The notes under the pieces are model-generated. The model worked only from the letters and a program-made list of their open reading frames with translations. It ran no database searches and was not told where the DNA came from. A DNA stretch of 64,000 nt from Henricia sp. BOLD:AAB3569 (lineage: Eukaryota > Echinodermata > Asteroidea > Spinulosida > Echinasteridae). This document shows positions 36,367 to 46,784 of the stretch, piece after piece; positions within the stretch are counted from its first letter, which is position 1, and every line of letters starts with the position of its first letter. The position numbers were made by a program, and so were the translations under genes. The stretch is from assembly GCA_037783545.1 (NCBI GenBank), contig JBBELK010000623.1, positions 1-64,000 on the forward strand, in the 5' to 3' direction.

Positions 36367-38448
36367 TCAACCCAGTTTTTTCTAAACTTTGAAATTTCTC
36401 TGCCATTTCCCGGCGAAAGTCTGTCAATTTTTTATGACAAGTGCGCAATATACAGAGTTTAGGGCATGCAAAATGTGAAGTTCGTCGGAACATTTTTCGA
36501 CCTCCAAATTTGCCGACGTTTGGACCACACTTTGACCAAATTGCCGAGCCAAACTGCGGTGCGTTAACGACAGTCCGAATGACTGAGCATGCGCACAACT
36601 CAGGAGTACCCCAAAGAGGTGTGTACAGACAGCCACGGTTTGCGTGAGAGCAGTCAGGAAGCCTCAACCCAGTTTTTTCTAAACTTTGAAATTTCTCTGC
36701 CACTTCCCGGCGAAAGTCTGTCATTTTTTTATGACAAGTGCGCAATATAGAGAGTTTAGGGCATGCAAAATTTGAAGTTCGTCGGAACATTTTTCGACCT
36801 CCAAATTTTCCGACGTTTGGACCACACTTTGACCAAATTTCCGAGCCAAACTGCGGTGCGTTAACGACAGTCCGAATGACTGAGCATGCACACAACTCAG
36901 GAGTACCCCCAAAGAGGTGTGTACAGACAGCCACGGTTTGCGTGAGAGCAGTCAGGAAGCCTCAACCCAGTTTTTTTCTAAACTTTGAAATTTCTCTGCC
37001 ATTTCCCGGCGAAAGTCTGTCAATTTTTTATGACAAGTGCGCAATATAGAGAGTTTAGGGCATGCAAAATTTGAAGTTCGTCGGAACATTTTTCGACCTC
37101 CAAATTTGCCGACGTTTGGACCACACTTTGACCAAATTGCCGAGCCAAACTGCGGTGCGTTAACGACAGTCCGAATGACTGAGCATGCGCACAACTCAGG
37201 AGTACCCCAAAGAGGTGTGTACAGACAGCCACGGTTTGCGTGAGAGCAGTCAGGAAGCCTCAACCCAGTTTTTTTCTAAACTTTGAAATTTCTCTGCCAT
37301 TTCCCGGCGAAAGTCTGTCAATTTTTTATGACAAGTGCGCAATATAGAGAGTTTAGGGCATGCAAAATTTGAAGTTCGTCGGAACATTTTTCGACCTCCA
37401 AATTTGCCGACGTTTGGACCACACTTTGACCAAATTGCCGAGCCAAACTGCGGTGCGTTAACGACAGTCCGAATGACTGAGCATGCGCACAACTCAGGAG
37501 TACCCCAAAGAGGTGTGTACAGACAGCCACGGTTTGCGTGAGAGCAGTCAGGAAGCCTCAACCCAGTTTTTTCTAAACTTTGAAATTTCTCTGCCATTTC
37601 CCGGCGAAAGTCTGTCAATTTGTTATGACAAGTGCGCAATATAGAGAGTTTAGGGCATGCAAAATTTGAAGTTCGTCGGAACATTTTTCGACCTCCAAAT
37701 TTGCCGACGTTTGGACCACACTTTGACCAAATTGCCGAGCCAAACTGCGGTGCGTTAACGACAGTCCGAATGACTGAGCATGCGCACAACTCAGGAGTAC
37801 CCCAAAGAGGTGTGTACAGACAGCCACGGTTTGCGTGAGAGCAGTCAGGAAGCCTCAACCCAGTTTTTTCTAAACTTTGAAATTTCTCTGCCATTTCCCG
37901 GCGAAAGTCTGTCAATTTTTTATGACAAGTGCGCAATATAGAGAGTTTAGGGCATGCAAAATTTGAAGTTCGTCGGAACATTTTTCGACCTCCAATTTTG
38001 CCGACGTTTGGACCACACTTTGACCAAATTGCCGAGCCAAACTGCGGTGCGTTAACGACAGTCCGAATGACTGAGCATGCGCACAACTCAGGAGTACCCC
38101 AAAGAGGTGTGTACAGACAGCCACGGTTTGCGTGAGAGCAGTCAGGAAGCATCAACCCAGTTTTTTCTAAACTTTGAAATTTCTCTGCCATTTCCCGGCG
38201 AAAGTCTGTCAATTTTGTATGACAAGTGCGCAATATAGAGAGTTTAGGGCATGCAAAATTTGAAGTTCGTCGGAACATTTTTCGACCTCCAAATTTGCCG
38301 ACGTTTGGACCACACTTTGACCAAATTGCCGAGCCAAACTGCGGTGCGTTAACGACAGTCCGAATGACTGAGCATGCGCACAACTCAGGAGTACCCCAAA
38401 GAGGTGTGTACAGACAGCCACGGTTTGCGTGAGAGCAGTCAGGAAGCA

Positions 38449-38594
38449 GTTTGGACCACACTTTGACCAAATTGCCGAGCCAAACTGCGGTGCGTTAACG
38501 ACAGTCCGAATGACTGAGCATGCGCACAACTCAGGAGTACCCCAAAGAGGTGTGTACAGACAGCCACGGTTTGCGTGAGAGCAGTCAGGAAGCC
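38449..38594 (+). repeat. 146-bp half monomer 9
   Basis: The breakpoint is the same. The monomer before it carries GAAGCATCAACCC near 38150, exactly as half monomer 1 does near 8257. The pair are 29,892 bp apart. Confidence 0.95.
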
Positions 38595-38958
38595 TCAACC
38601 CAGTTTTTTCTAAACTTTGAAATTTCTCTGCCATTTCCCGGCGAAAGTCTGTCAATTTTTTATGACAAGTGCGCAATATAGAGAGTTTAGGGCATGCAAA
38701 ATTTGAAGTTCGTCGGAACATTTTTCGACCTCCAAATTTGCCGACGTTTGGACCACACTTTGACCAAATTGCCGAGCCAAACTGCGGTGCGTTAACGACA
38801 GTCCGAATGACTGAGCATGCGCACAACTCAGGAGTACCCCAAAGAGGTGTGTACAGACAGCCACGGTTTGCGTGAGAGCAGTCAGGAAGCCTCAACCCAG
38901 TTTTTTCTAAACTTTGAAATTTCTCTGCCATTTCCCGGCGAAAGTCTGTCAATTTTGT

Positions 38959-39257
38959 ATGACAAGTGCGCAATATAGAGAGTTTAGGGCATGCAAAATT
39001 TGAAGTTCGTCGGAATATTTTTCGACCTCCAAATTTTCCGACGTTTGGACCACACTTTGACCAAATTGCCGAGCCAAACTGCGGTGCGTTAACGACAGTC
39101 CGAATGACTGAGCATGCGCACAACTCAGGAGTACCCCCAAAGAGGTGTGTACAGACAGCCACGGTTTGCGTGAGAGCAGTCAGGAAGCCTCAACCCAGTT
39201 TTTTTATAAACTTTGAAATTTCTCTGCCATTTTCCGGCGAAAGTCTGTCAATTTTTT
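38959..39257 (+). repeat. 299-bp variant monomer (type V), copy 6
   Basis: It carries all the type V changes and lies between half monomers 9 and 10. It is the 29,892-bp-shifted partner of copy 1. Partial type V monomers, with ATTTTCC and five cytosines only, follow near 36731, 40441, 41480 and 42519. Confidence 0.9.
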
Positions 39258-39487
39258 ATGACAAGTGCGCAATATAGAGAGTTTAGGGCATGCAAAATTT
39301 GAAGTTCGTCGGAACATTTTTCGACCTCCAAATTTGCCGACGTTTGGACCACACTTTGACCAAATTGCCGAGCCAAACTGCGGTGCGTTAACGACAGTCC
39401 GAATGACTGAGCATGCGCACAACTCAGGAGTACCCCAAAGAGGTGTGTACAGACAGCCACGGTTTGCGTGAGAGCAGTCAGGAAGCA

Positions 39488-39633
39488 GTTTGGACCACAC
39501 TTTGACCAAATTGCCGAGCCAAACTGCGGTGCGTTAACGACAGTCCGAATGACTGAGCATGCGCACAACTCAGGAGTACCCCAAAGAGGTGTGTACAGAC
39601 AGCCACGGTTTGCGTGAGAGCAGTCAGGAAGCC
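39488..39633 (+). repeat. 146-bp half monomer 10
   Basis: The breakpoint is the same. It lies 1039 bp after half monomer 9. Confidence 0.95.
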
Positions 39634-39930
39634 TCAACCCAGTTTTTTCTAAACTTTGAAATTTCTCTGCCATTTCCCGGCGAAAGTCTGTCAATTTGTT
39701 ATGACAAGTGCGCAATATAGAGAGTTTAGGGCATGCAAAATTTGAAGTTCGTCGGAACATTTTTCGACCTCCAAATTTGCCGACGTTTGGACCACACTTT
39801 GACCAAATTGCCGAGCCAAACTGCGGTGCGTTAACGACAGTCCGAATGACTGAGCATGCGCACAACTCAGGAGTACCCCAAAGAGGTGTGTACAGACAGC
39901 CACGGTTTGCGTGAGAGCAGTCAGGAAGCA

Positions 39931-40076
39931 GTTTGGACCACACTTTGACCAAATTGCCGAGCCAAACTGCGGTGCGTTAACGACAGTCCGAATGACTGAG
40001 CATGCGCACAACTCAGGAGTACCCCAAAGAGGTGTGTACAGACAGCCACGGTTTGCGTGAGAGCAGTCAGGAAGCC
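39931..40076 (+). repeat. 146-bp half monomer 11
   Basis: The breakpoint is the same. It lies only 443 bp after half monomer 10, the minimal spacing of one monomer plus one half. Confidence 0.95.
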
Positions 40077-40969
40077 TCAACCCAGTTTTTTCTAAACTTT
40101 GAAATTTCTCTGCCATTTCCCGGCGAAATTCTGTCAATTTTTTATGACAAGTGCGCAATATAGAGAGTTTAGGGCATGCAAAATTTGAAGTTCGTCGGAA
40201 CATTTTTCGACCTCCAAATTTGCCGACGTTTGGACCACACTTTGACCAAATTGCCGAGCCAAACTGCGGTGCGTTAACGACAGTCCGAATGACTGAGCAT
40301 GCGCACAACTCAGGAGTACCCCAAAGAGGTGTGTACAGACAGCCACGGTTTGCGTGAGAGCAGTCAGGAAGCCTCAACCCAGTTTTTTCTAAACTTTGAA
40401 ATTTCTCTGCCATTTCCCGGCGAAAGTCTGTCAATTTTTTATGACAAGTGCGCAATATAGAGAGTTTAGGGCATGCAAAATTTGAAGTTCGTCGGAACAT
40501 TTTTCGACCTCTAAATTTTCCGACGTTTGGACCACACTTTGACCAAATTGCCGAGCCAAACTGCGGTGCGTTAACGACAGTCCGAATGACTGAGCATGCG
40601 CACAACTCAGGAGTACCCCCAAAGAGGTGTGTACAGACAGCCACGGTTTGCGTGAGAGCAGTCAGGAAGCCTCAACCCAGTTTTTTTCTAAACTTTGAAA
40701 TTTCTCTGCCATTTCCCGGCGAAAGTCTGTCAATTTTTTATGACAACTGCGCAATATAGAGAGTTTAGGGCATGCAAAATTTGAAGTTCGTCGGAACATT
40801 TTTCGACCTCCAAATTTGCCGACGTTTGGACCACACTTTGACCAAATTGCCGAGCCAAACTGCGGTGCGTTAACGACAGTCCGAATGACTGAGCATGCGC
40901 ACAACTCAGGAGTACCCCAAAGAGGTGTGTACAGACAGCCACGGTTTGCGTGAGAGCAGTCAGGAAGCA

Positions 40970-41115
40970 GTTTGGACCACACTTTGACCAAATTGCCGAG
41001 CCAAACTGCGGTGCGTTAACGACAGTCCGAATGACTGAGCATGCGCACAACTCAGGAGTACCCCAAAGAGGTGTGTACAGACAGCCACGGTTTGCGTGAG
41101 AGCAGTCAGGAAGCC
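40970..41115 (+). repeat. 146-bp half monomer 12
   Basis: The breakpoint is the same. It lies 1039 bp after half monomer 11. The preceding monomer has a private ACAACTGCGC change near 40744. Confidence 0.95.
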
Positions 41116-42008
41116 TCAACCCAGTTTTTTCTAAACTTTGAAATTTCTCTGCCATTTCCCGGCGAAAGTCTGTCAATTTTTTATGACAAGTGCGCAATAT
41201 AGAGAGTTTAGGGCATGCAAAATTTGAAGTTCGTCGGAACATTTTTCGACCTCCAAATTTGCCGACGTTTGGACCACACTTTGACCAAATTGCCGAGCCA
41301 AACTGCGGTGCGTTAACGACAGTCCGAATGACTGAGCATGCGCACAACTCAGGAGTACCCCAAAGAGGTGTGTACAGACAGCCACGGTTTGCGTGAGAGC
41401 AGTCAGGAAGCCTCAACCCAGTTTTTTCTAAACTTTGAAATTTCTCTGCCATTTCCCGGCGAAAGTCTGTCAATTTTTTATGACAAGTGCGCAATATAGA
41501 GAGTTTAGGGCATGCAAAATTTGAAGTTCGTCGGAACATTTTTCGACCTCCAAATTTTCCGACGTTTGGACCACACTTTGACCAAATTGCCGATCCAAAC
41601 TGCGGTGCGTTAACGACAGTCCGAATGACTGAGCATGCACACAACTCAGGAGTACCCCCAAAGAGGTGTGTACAGACAGCCACGGTTTGCGTGAGAGCAG
41701 TCAGGAAGCCTCAACCCAGTTTTTATCTAAACTTTGAAATTTCTCTGCCATTTCCCGGCGAAAGTCTGTCAATTTTTTATGACAAGTGCGCAATATAGAG
41801 AGTTTAGGGCATGCAAAATTTGAAGTTCGTCGGAACATTTTTCGACCTCCAAATTTGCCGACGTTTGGACCACACTTTGACCAAATTGCCGAGCCAAACT
41901 GCGGTGCGTTAACGACAGTCCGAATGACTGAGCATGCGCACAACTCAGGAGTACCCCAAAGAGGTGTGTACAGACAGCCACGGTTTGCGTGAGAGCAGTC
42001 AGGAAGCA

Positions 42009-42154
42009 GTTTGGACCACACTTTGACCAAATTGCCGAGCCAAACTGCGGTGCGTTAACGACAGTCCGAATGACTGAGCATGCGCACAACTCAGGAGTAC
42101 CCCAAAGAGGTGTGTACAGACAGCCACGGTTTGCGTGAGAGCAGTCAGGAAGCC
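42009..42154 (+). repeat. 146-bp half monomer 13, the last one
   Basis: The breakpoint is the same. It lies 1039 bp after half monomer 12. No half monomer follows, and the first SINE begins about 1.35 kb downstream, so the two domain markers do not overlap. Confidence 0.95.
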
Positions 42155-43500
42155 TCAACCCAGTTTTTTCTAAACTTTGAAATTTCTCTGCCATTTCCCG
42201 GCGAAAGTCTGTCAATTTTTTATGACAAGTGCGCAATATAGAGAGTTTAGGGCATGCAAAATTTGAAGTTCGTCGGAACATTTTTCGACCTCCAAATTTG
42301 CCGACGTTTGGACCACACTTTGACCAAATTGCCGAGCCAAACTGCGGTGCGTTAACGACAGTCCGAATGACTGAGCATGCGCACAACTCAGGAGTACCCC
42401 AAAGAGGTGTGTACAGACAGCCACGGTTTGCGTGAGAGCAGTCAGGAAGCCTCAACCCAGTTTTTTCTAAACTTTGAAATTTCTCTGCCATTTCCCGGCG
42501 AAAGTCTGTCAATTTTTTATGACAAGTGTGCAATATAGAGAGTTTAGGGCATGCAAAATTTGAAGTTCGTCGGAACATTTTTCGACCTCCAAATTTTCCG
42601 ACGTTTGGACCACACTTTGACCAAATTGCCGAGCCAAACTGCGGTGCGTTAACGACAGTCCGAATGACTGAGCATGCACACAACTCAGGAGTACCCCCAA
42701 AGAGGTGTGTACAGACAGCCACGGTTTGCGTGAGAGCAGTCAGGAAGCCTCAACCCAGTTTTTTTCTAAACTTTGAAATTTCTCTGCCATTTCCCGGCGA
42801 AAGTCTGTCAATTTTTTATGACAAGTGCGCAATATAGAGAGTTTAGGGCATGCAAAATTTGAAGTTCGTCGGAACATTTTTCGACCTCCAAATTTGCCGA
42901 CGTTTGGACCACACTTTGACCAAATTGCCGAGCCAAACTGCGGTGCGTTAACGACAGTCCGAATGACTGAGCATGCGCACAACTCAGGAGTACCCCAAAG
43001 AGGTGTGTACAGACAGCCACGGTTTGCGTGAGAGCAGTCAGGAAGCCTCAACCCAGTTTTTTTCTAAACTTTGAAATTTCTCTGCCATTTCCCGGCGAAA
43101 GTCTGTCAATTTTTTATGACAAGTGCGCAATATAGAGAGTTTAGGGCATGCAAAATTTGAAGTTCGTCGGAACATTTTTCGACCTCCAAATTTGCCGACG
43201 TTTGGACCACACTTTGACCAAATTGCCGAGCCAAACTGCGGTGCGTTAACGACAGTCCGAATGACTGAGCATGCGCACAACTCAGGAGTACCCCAAAGAG
43301 GTGTGTACAGACAGCCACGGTTTGCGTGAGAGCAGTCAGGAAGCCTCAACCCAGTTTTTTCTAAACTTTGAAATTTCTCTGCCATTTCCCGGCGAAAGTC
43401 TGTCAATTTTTTTATGACAAGTGCGCAATATAGAGAGTTTAGGGCATGCAAAATTTGAAGTTCGTCCGAACATTTTTCGACCTCTAAATTTGCCGACGTT

Positions 43501-43792
43501 GTTGTTGTTGTTGTTGTTGTATGTTTTATGGCATCTTCGGCAACTATAGGCCCTTTATGCCATCAACTATACGGTTTTAGCTTTAACTATACTATATTAT
43601 CAACTTGAGATGACGAAGAAGGAGTTGCAGTTTTAGAAGTGGGAGGAAAACCCCCAGAGAAATGCCCCAGGGGAAAACCCACGCGGTCAAGTAGGGACTG
43701 CAAACCCAATCCACATACACGCCCCGGATTCGAACCCGGGACCCCAGAGGTGAAAGGCGAGGAAAGAACCCGTACGCCAACCCGACCGCCCC
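43501..43792 (-). mobile_element. tRNA-derived SINE, copy 1
   Basis: This 292-bp element on the minus strand interrupts a monomer. Its 5' end (at 43792) begins GGGGCGGTCGGG and contains a tRNA-like Pol III promoter: box A TGGCGTACGGG at 43769-43779 and box B GGTTCGAATCC at 43726-43736. A body with GTGGGTTTTCC and CCTCCCAC motifs follows, then an AT-rich part and a (CAA)n tail of about seven units, seen as GTT repeats at 43498-43520. The 13-bp target duplication ATTTGCCGACGTT lies at 43488-43500 and 43793-43805, although the last TT may belong to the tail. It has no coding capacity, as expected of a SINE, and would depend on a partner LINE. The family cannot be named from this sequence; the body motif resembles those in the middle of several metazoan tRNA-SINEs. 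Confidence 0.88.
43726..43779 (-). promoter_or_regulatory. Internal Pol III promoter (boxes A and B) of SINE copy 1
   Basis: Box A (43769-43779) matches the tRNA consensus at ten of eleven positions and starts 13 bases from the element's 5' end. Box B (43726-43736) is a perfect GGTTCGAATCC. The 32-base gap between them is normal for a tRNA promoter. CCCGG before and CCGGG after the box B region could still form a T-arm-like stem. Transcription would run leftward through the SINE and then into the satellite. Confidence 0.8.
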
Positions 43793-44996
43793 ATTTGCCG
43801 ACGTTTGGACCACACTTTGACCAAATTGCCGAGCCAAACTGCGGTGCGTTAACGACAGTCCGAATGACTGAGCATGCGCACAACTCAGGAGTACCCCAAA
43901 GAGGTGTGTACAGACAGCCACGGTTTGCGTGAGAGCAGTCAGGAAGCCTCAACCCAGTTTTTTCTAAACTTTGAAATTTCTCTGCCATTTCCCGGCGAAA
44001 GTCTGTCAATTTTTTATGACAAGTGCGCAATATAGAGAGTTTAGGGCATGCAAAATTTGAAGTTCGTGGGAACATTTTTCGACCTCCAAATTTGCCGACG
44101 TTTGGACCACACTTTGACCAAATTGCCGAGCCAAACTGCGGTGCGTTAACGACAGTCCGAATGACTGAGCATGCGCACAACTCAGGAGTACCCCAAAGAG
44201 GTGTGTACAGACAGCCACGGTTTGCGTGAGAGCAGTCAGGAAGCCTCAACCCAGTTTTTTTCTAAACTTTGAAATTTCTCTGCCATTTCCCGGCGAAAGT
44301 CTGTCAATTTTTTATGACAAGTGCGCAATATAGAGAGTTTAGGGCATGCAAAATTTGAAGTTCGTCGGAACATTTTTCGACCTCCAAATTTGCCGACGTT
44401 TGGACCACACTTTGACCAAATTGCCGAGCCAAACTGCGGTGCGTTAACGACAGTCCGAATGACTGAGCATGCGCACAACTCAGGAGTACCCCAAAGAGGT
44501 GTGTACAGACAGCCACGGTTTGCGTGAGAGCAGTCAGGAAGCCTCAACCCAGTTTTTTTCTAAACTTTGAAATTTCTCTGCCATTTCCCGGCGAAAGTCT
44601 GTCAATTTTTTATGACAAGTGCGCAATATAGAGAGTTTAGGGCATGCAAAATTTGAAGTTCGTCGGAACATTTTTCGACCTCCAAATTTGCCGACGTTTG
44701 GACCACACTTTGACCAAATTGCCGAGCCAAACTGCGGTGCGTTAACGACAGTCCGAATGACTGAGCATGCGCACAACTCAGGAGTACCCCAAAGAGGTGT
44801 GTACAGACAGCCACGGTTTGCGTGAGAGCAGTCAGGAAGCCTCAACCCAGTTTTTTCTAAACTTTGAAATTTCTCTGCCATTTCCCGGCGAAAGTCTGTC
44901 AATTTTTTTATGACAAGTGCGCAATATAGAGAGTTTAGGGCATGCAAAATTTGAAGTTCGTCCGAACATTTTTCGACCTCTAAATTTGCCGACGTT

Positions 44997-45288
44997 GTTG
45001 TTGTTGTTGTTGTTGTATGTTTTATGGCATCTTCGGCAACTATAGGCCCTTTATGCCATCAACTATACGGTTTTAGCTTTAACTATACTATATTATCAAC
45101 TTGAGATGACGAAGAAGGAGTTGCAGTTTTAGAAGTGGGAGGAAAACCCCCAGAGAAATGCCCCAGGGGAAAACCCACGCGGTCAAGTAGGGACTGCAAA
45201 CCCAATCCACATACACGCCCCGGATTCGAACCCGGGACCCCAGAGGTGAAAGGCGAGGAAAGAACCCGTACGCCAACCCGACCGCCCC
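44997..45288 (-). mobile_element. tRNA-derived SINE, copy 2
   Basis: By eye it is identical to copy 1 and lies 1496 bp further on. The target duplication is at 44984-44996 and 45289-45301. The left flank again has GTCCGAACA and CCTCTAAATT, so it was copied together with its flanking monomers. Confidence 0.88.
45222..45275 (-). promoter_or_regulatory. Internal Pol III promoter of SINE copy 2
   Basis: The box A and box B sequences and spacing are identical to those of copy 1. Confidence 0.78.
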
Positions 45289-46492
45289 ATTTGCCGACGT
45301 TTGGACCACACTTTGACCAAATTGCCGAGCCAAACTGCGGTGCGTTAACGACAGTCCGAATGACTGAGCATGCGCACAACTCAGGAGTACCCCAAAGAGG
45401 TGTGTACAGACAGCCACGGTTTGCGTGAGAGCAGTCAGGAAGCCTCAACCCAGTTTTTTCTAAACTTTGAAATTTCTCTGCCATTTCCCGGCGAAAGTCT
45501 GTCAATTTTTTATGACAAGTGCGCAATATAGAGAGTTTAGGGCATGCAAAATTTGAAGTTCGTGGGAACATTTTTCGACCTCCAAATTTGCCGACGTTTG
45601 GACCACACTTTGACCAAATTGCCGAGCCAAACTGCGGTGCGTTAACGACAGTCCGAATGACTGAGCATGCGCACAACTCAGGAGTACCCCAAAGAGGTGT
45701 GTACAGACAGCCACGGTTTGCGTGAGAGCAGTCAGGAAGCCTCAACCCAGTTTTTTTCTAAACTTTGAAATTTCTCTGCCATTTCCCGGCGAAAGTCTGT
45801 CAATTTTTTATGACAAGTGCGCAATATAGAGAGTTTAGGGCATGCAAAATTTGAAGTTCGTCGGAACATTTTTCGACCTCCAAATTTGCCGACGTTTGGA
45901 CCACACTTTGACCAAATTGCCGAGCCAAACTGCGGTGCGTTAACGACAGTCCGAATGACTGAGCATGCGCACAACTCAGGAGTACCCCAAAGAGGTGTGT
46001 ACAGACAGCCACGGTTTGCGTGAGAGCAGTCAGGAAGCCTCAACCCAGTTTTTTCTAAACTTTGAAATTTCTCTGCCATTTCCCGGCGAAAGTCTGTCAA
46101 TTTTTTTATGACAAGTGCGCAATATAGAGAGTTTAGGGCATGCAAAATTTGAAGTTCGTCCGAACATTTTTCGACCTCCAAATTTTCCGACGTTTGGACC
46201 ACACTTTGACCAAATTGCCGAGCCAAACTGCGGTGCGTTAACGACAGTCCGAATGACTGAGCATGCGCACAACTCAGGAGTACCCCAAAGAGGTGTGTAC
46301 AGACAGCCACGGTTTGCGTGAGAGCAGTCAGGAAGCCTCAACCCAGTTTTTTTCTAAACTTTGAAATTTCTCTGCCATTTCCCGGCGAAAGTCTGTCAAT
46401 TTTCTATGACAAGTGCGCAATATAGAGAGTTCAGGGCATGCAAAATTTGAAGTTCGTCGGAACATTTTTCGACCTCTAAATTTGCCGACGTT

Positions 46493-46784
46493 GTTGTTGT
46501 TGTTGTTGTTGTATGTTTTATGGCATCTTCGGCAACTATAGGCCCTTTATGCCATCAACTATACGGTTTTAGCTTTAACTATACTATATTATCAACTTGA
46601 GATGACGAAGAAGGAGTTGCAGTTTTATAAGTGGGAGGAAAACCCCCAGAGAAATGCCCCAGGGGAAAACCCACGCGGTCAAGTAGGGACTGCAAACCCA
46701 ATCCACATACACGCCCCGGATTCGAACCCGGGACCCCAGAGGTGAAAGGCGAGGAAAGAACCCGTACGCCAACCCGACCGCCCC
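46493..46784 (-). mobile_element. tRNA-derived SINE, copy 3
   Basis: It has the same length, site and orientation. One substitution at 46628 (T where the others have G on the plus strand) is the only difference I see among the six copies. The target duplication is at 46480-46492 and 46785-46797. The left flank has TTCTATGAC and GAGTTCAGGG, which it shares with copy 4 but not with copies 1 and 2. Confidence 0.88.
46718..46771 (-). promoter_or_regulatory. Internal Pol III promoter of SINE copy 3
   Basis: The boxes are identical to copy 1. This copy's single substitution (46628) lies outside the promoter. Confidence 0.78.

Larger units (their letters stand above)
33252..42154. repeat. Subarray F: HOR domain with a recurring 1039-bp unit
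   Basis: Half-monomer breakpoints fall at 33846, 34885, 36221, 38449, 39488, 39931, 40970 and 42009. Spacings of 1039 bp dominate, equal to three monomers plus one half monomer plus two extra bases. Other spacings (443, 740, 1336, 2228) add or drop whole monomers. A monomer marked by ATATACAGAG recurs at 33326, 35105 and 36441. Variant monomers with ATTTTCC and five cytosines follow in nearly every unit. This fits unequal exchange in register with the 297-bp period. Confidence 0.85.
42740..45731. repeat. 1496-bp higher-order unit, two tandem copies
   Basis: Copies are about 42740-44235 and 44236-45731. Each holds four monomer equivalents plus one SINE. They share the rare GTCCGAACA and CCTCTAAATT variants on the left SINE flank and GTGGGAACA in the following monomer. 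By eye they look identical. A third SINE follows at the same spacing but with a different left flank, so the exact period ends there. Confidence 0.85.

Noticed and set aside
43498-43520. Independent GTT microsatellite
   Set aside because: It is the 3' tail of the minus-strand SINE, present with the same length in all six copies and adjoining the target duplication.
43720-43792. A functional tRNA gene in each insert
   Set aside because: Boxes A and B are good, but there is no matching acceptor stem or convincing anticodon arm, and the sequence continues into a SINE body and tail.
43587-44249. ORFs of 97-220 residues joining satellite and the inserted element
   Set aside because: The non-satellite part reads through a tRNA-derived SINE with Pol III boxes and a CAA-repeat tail, which is non-coding.
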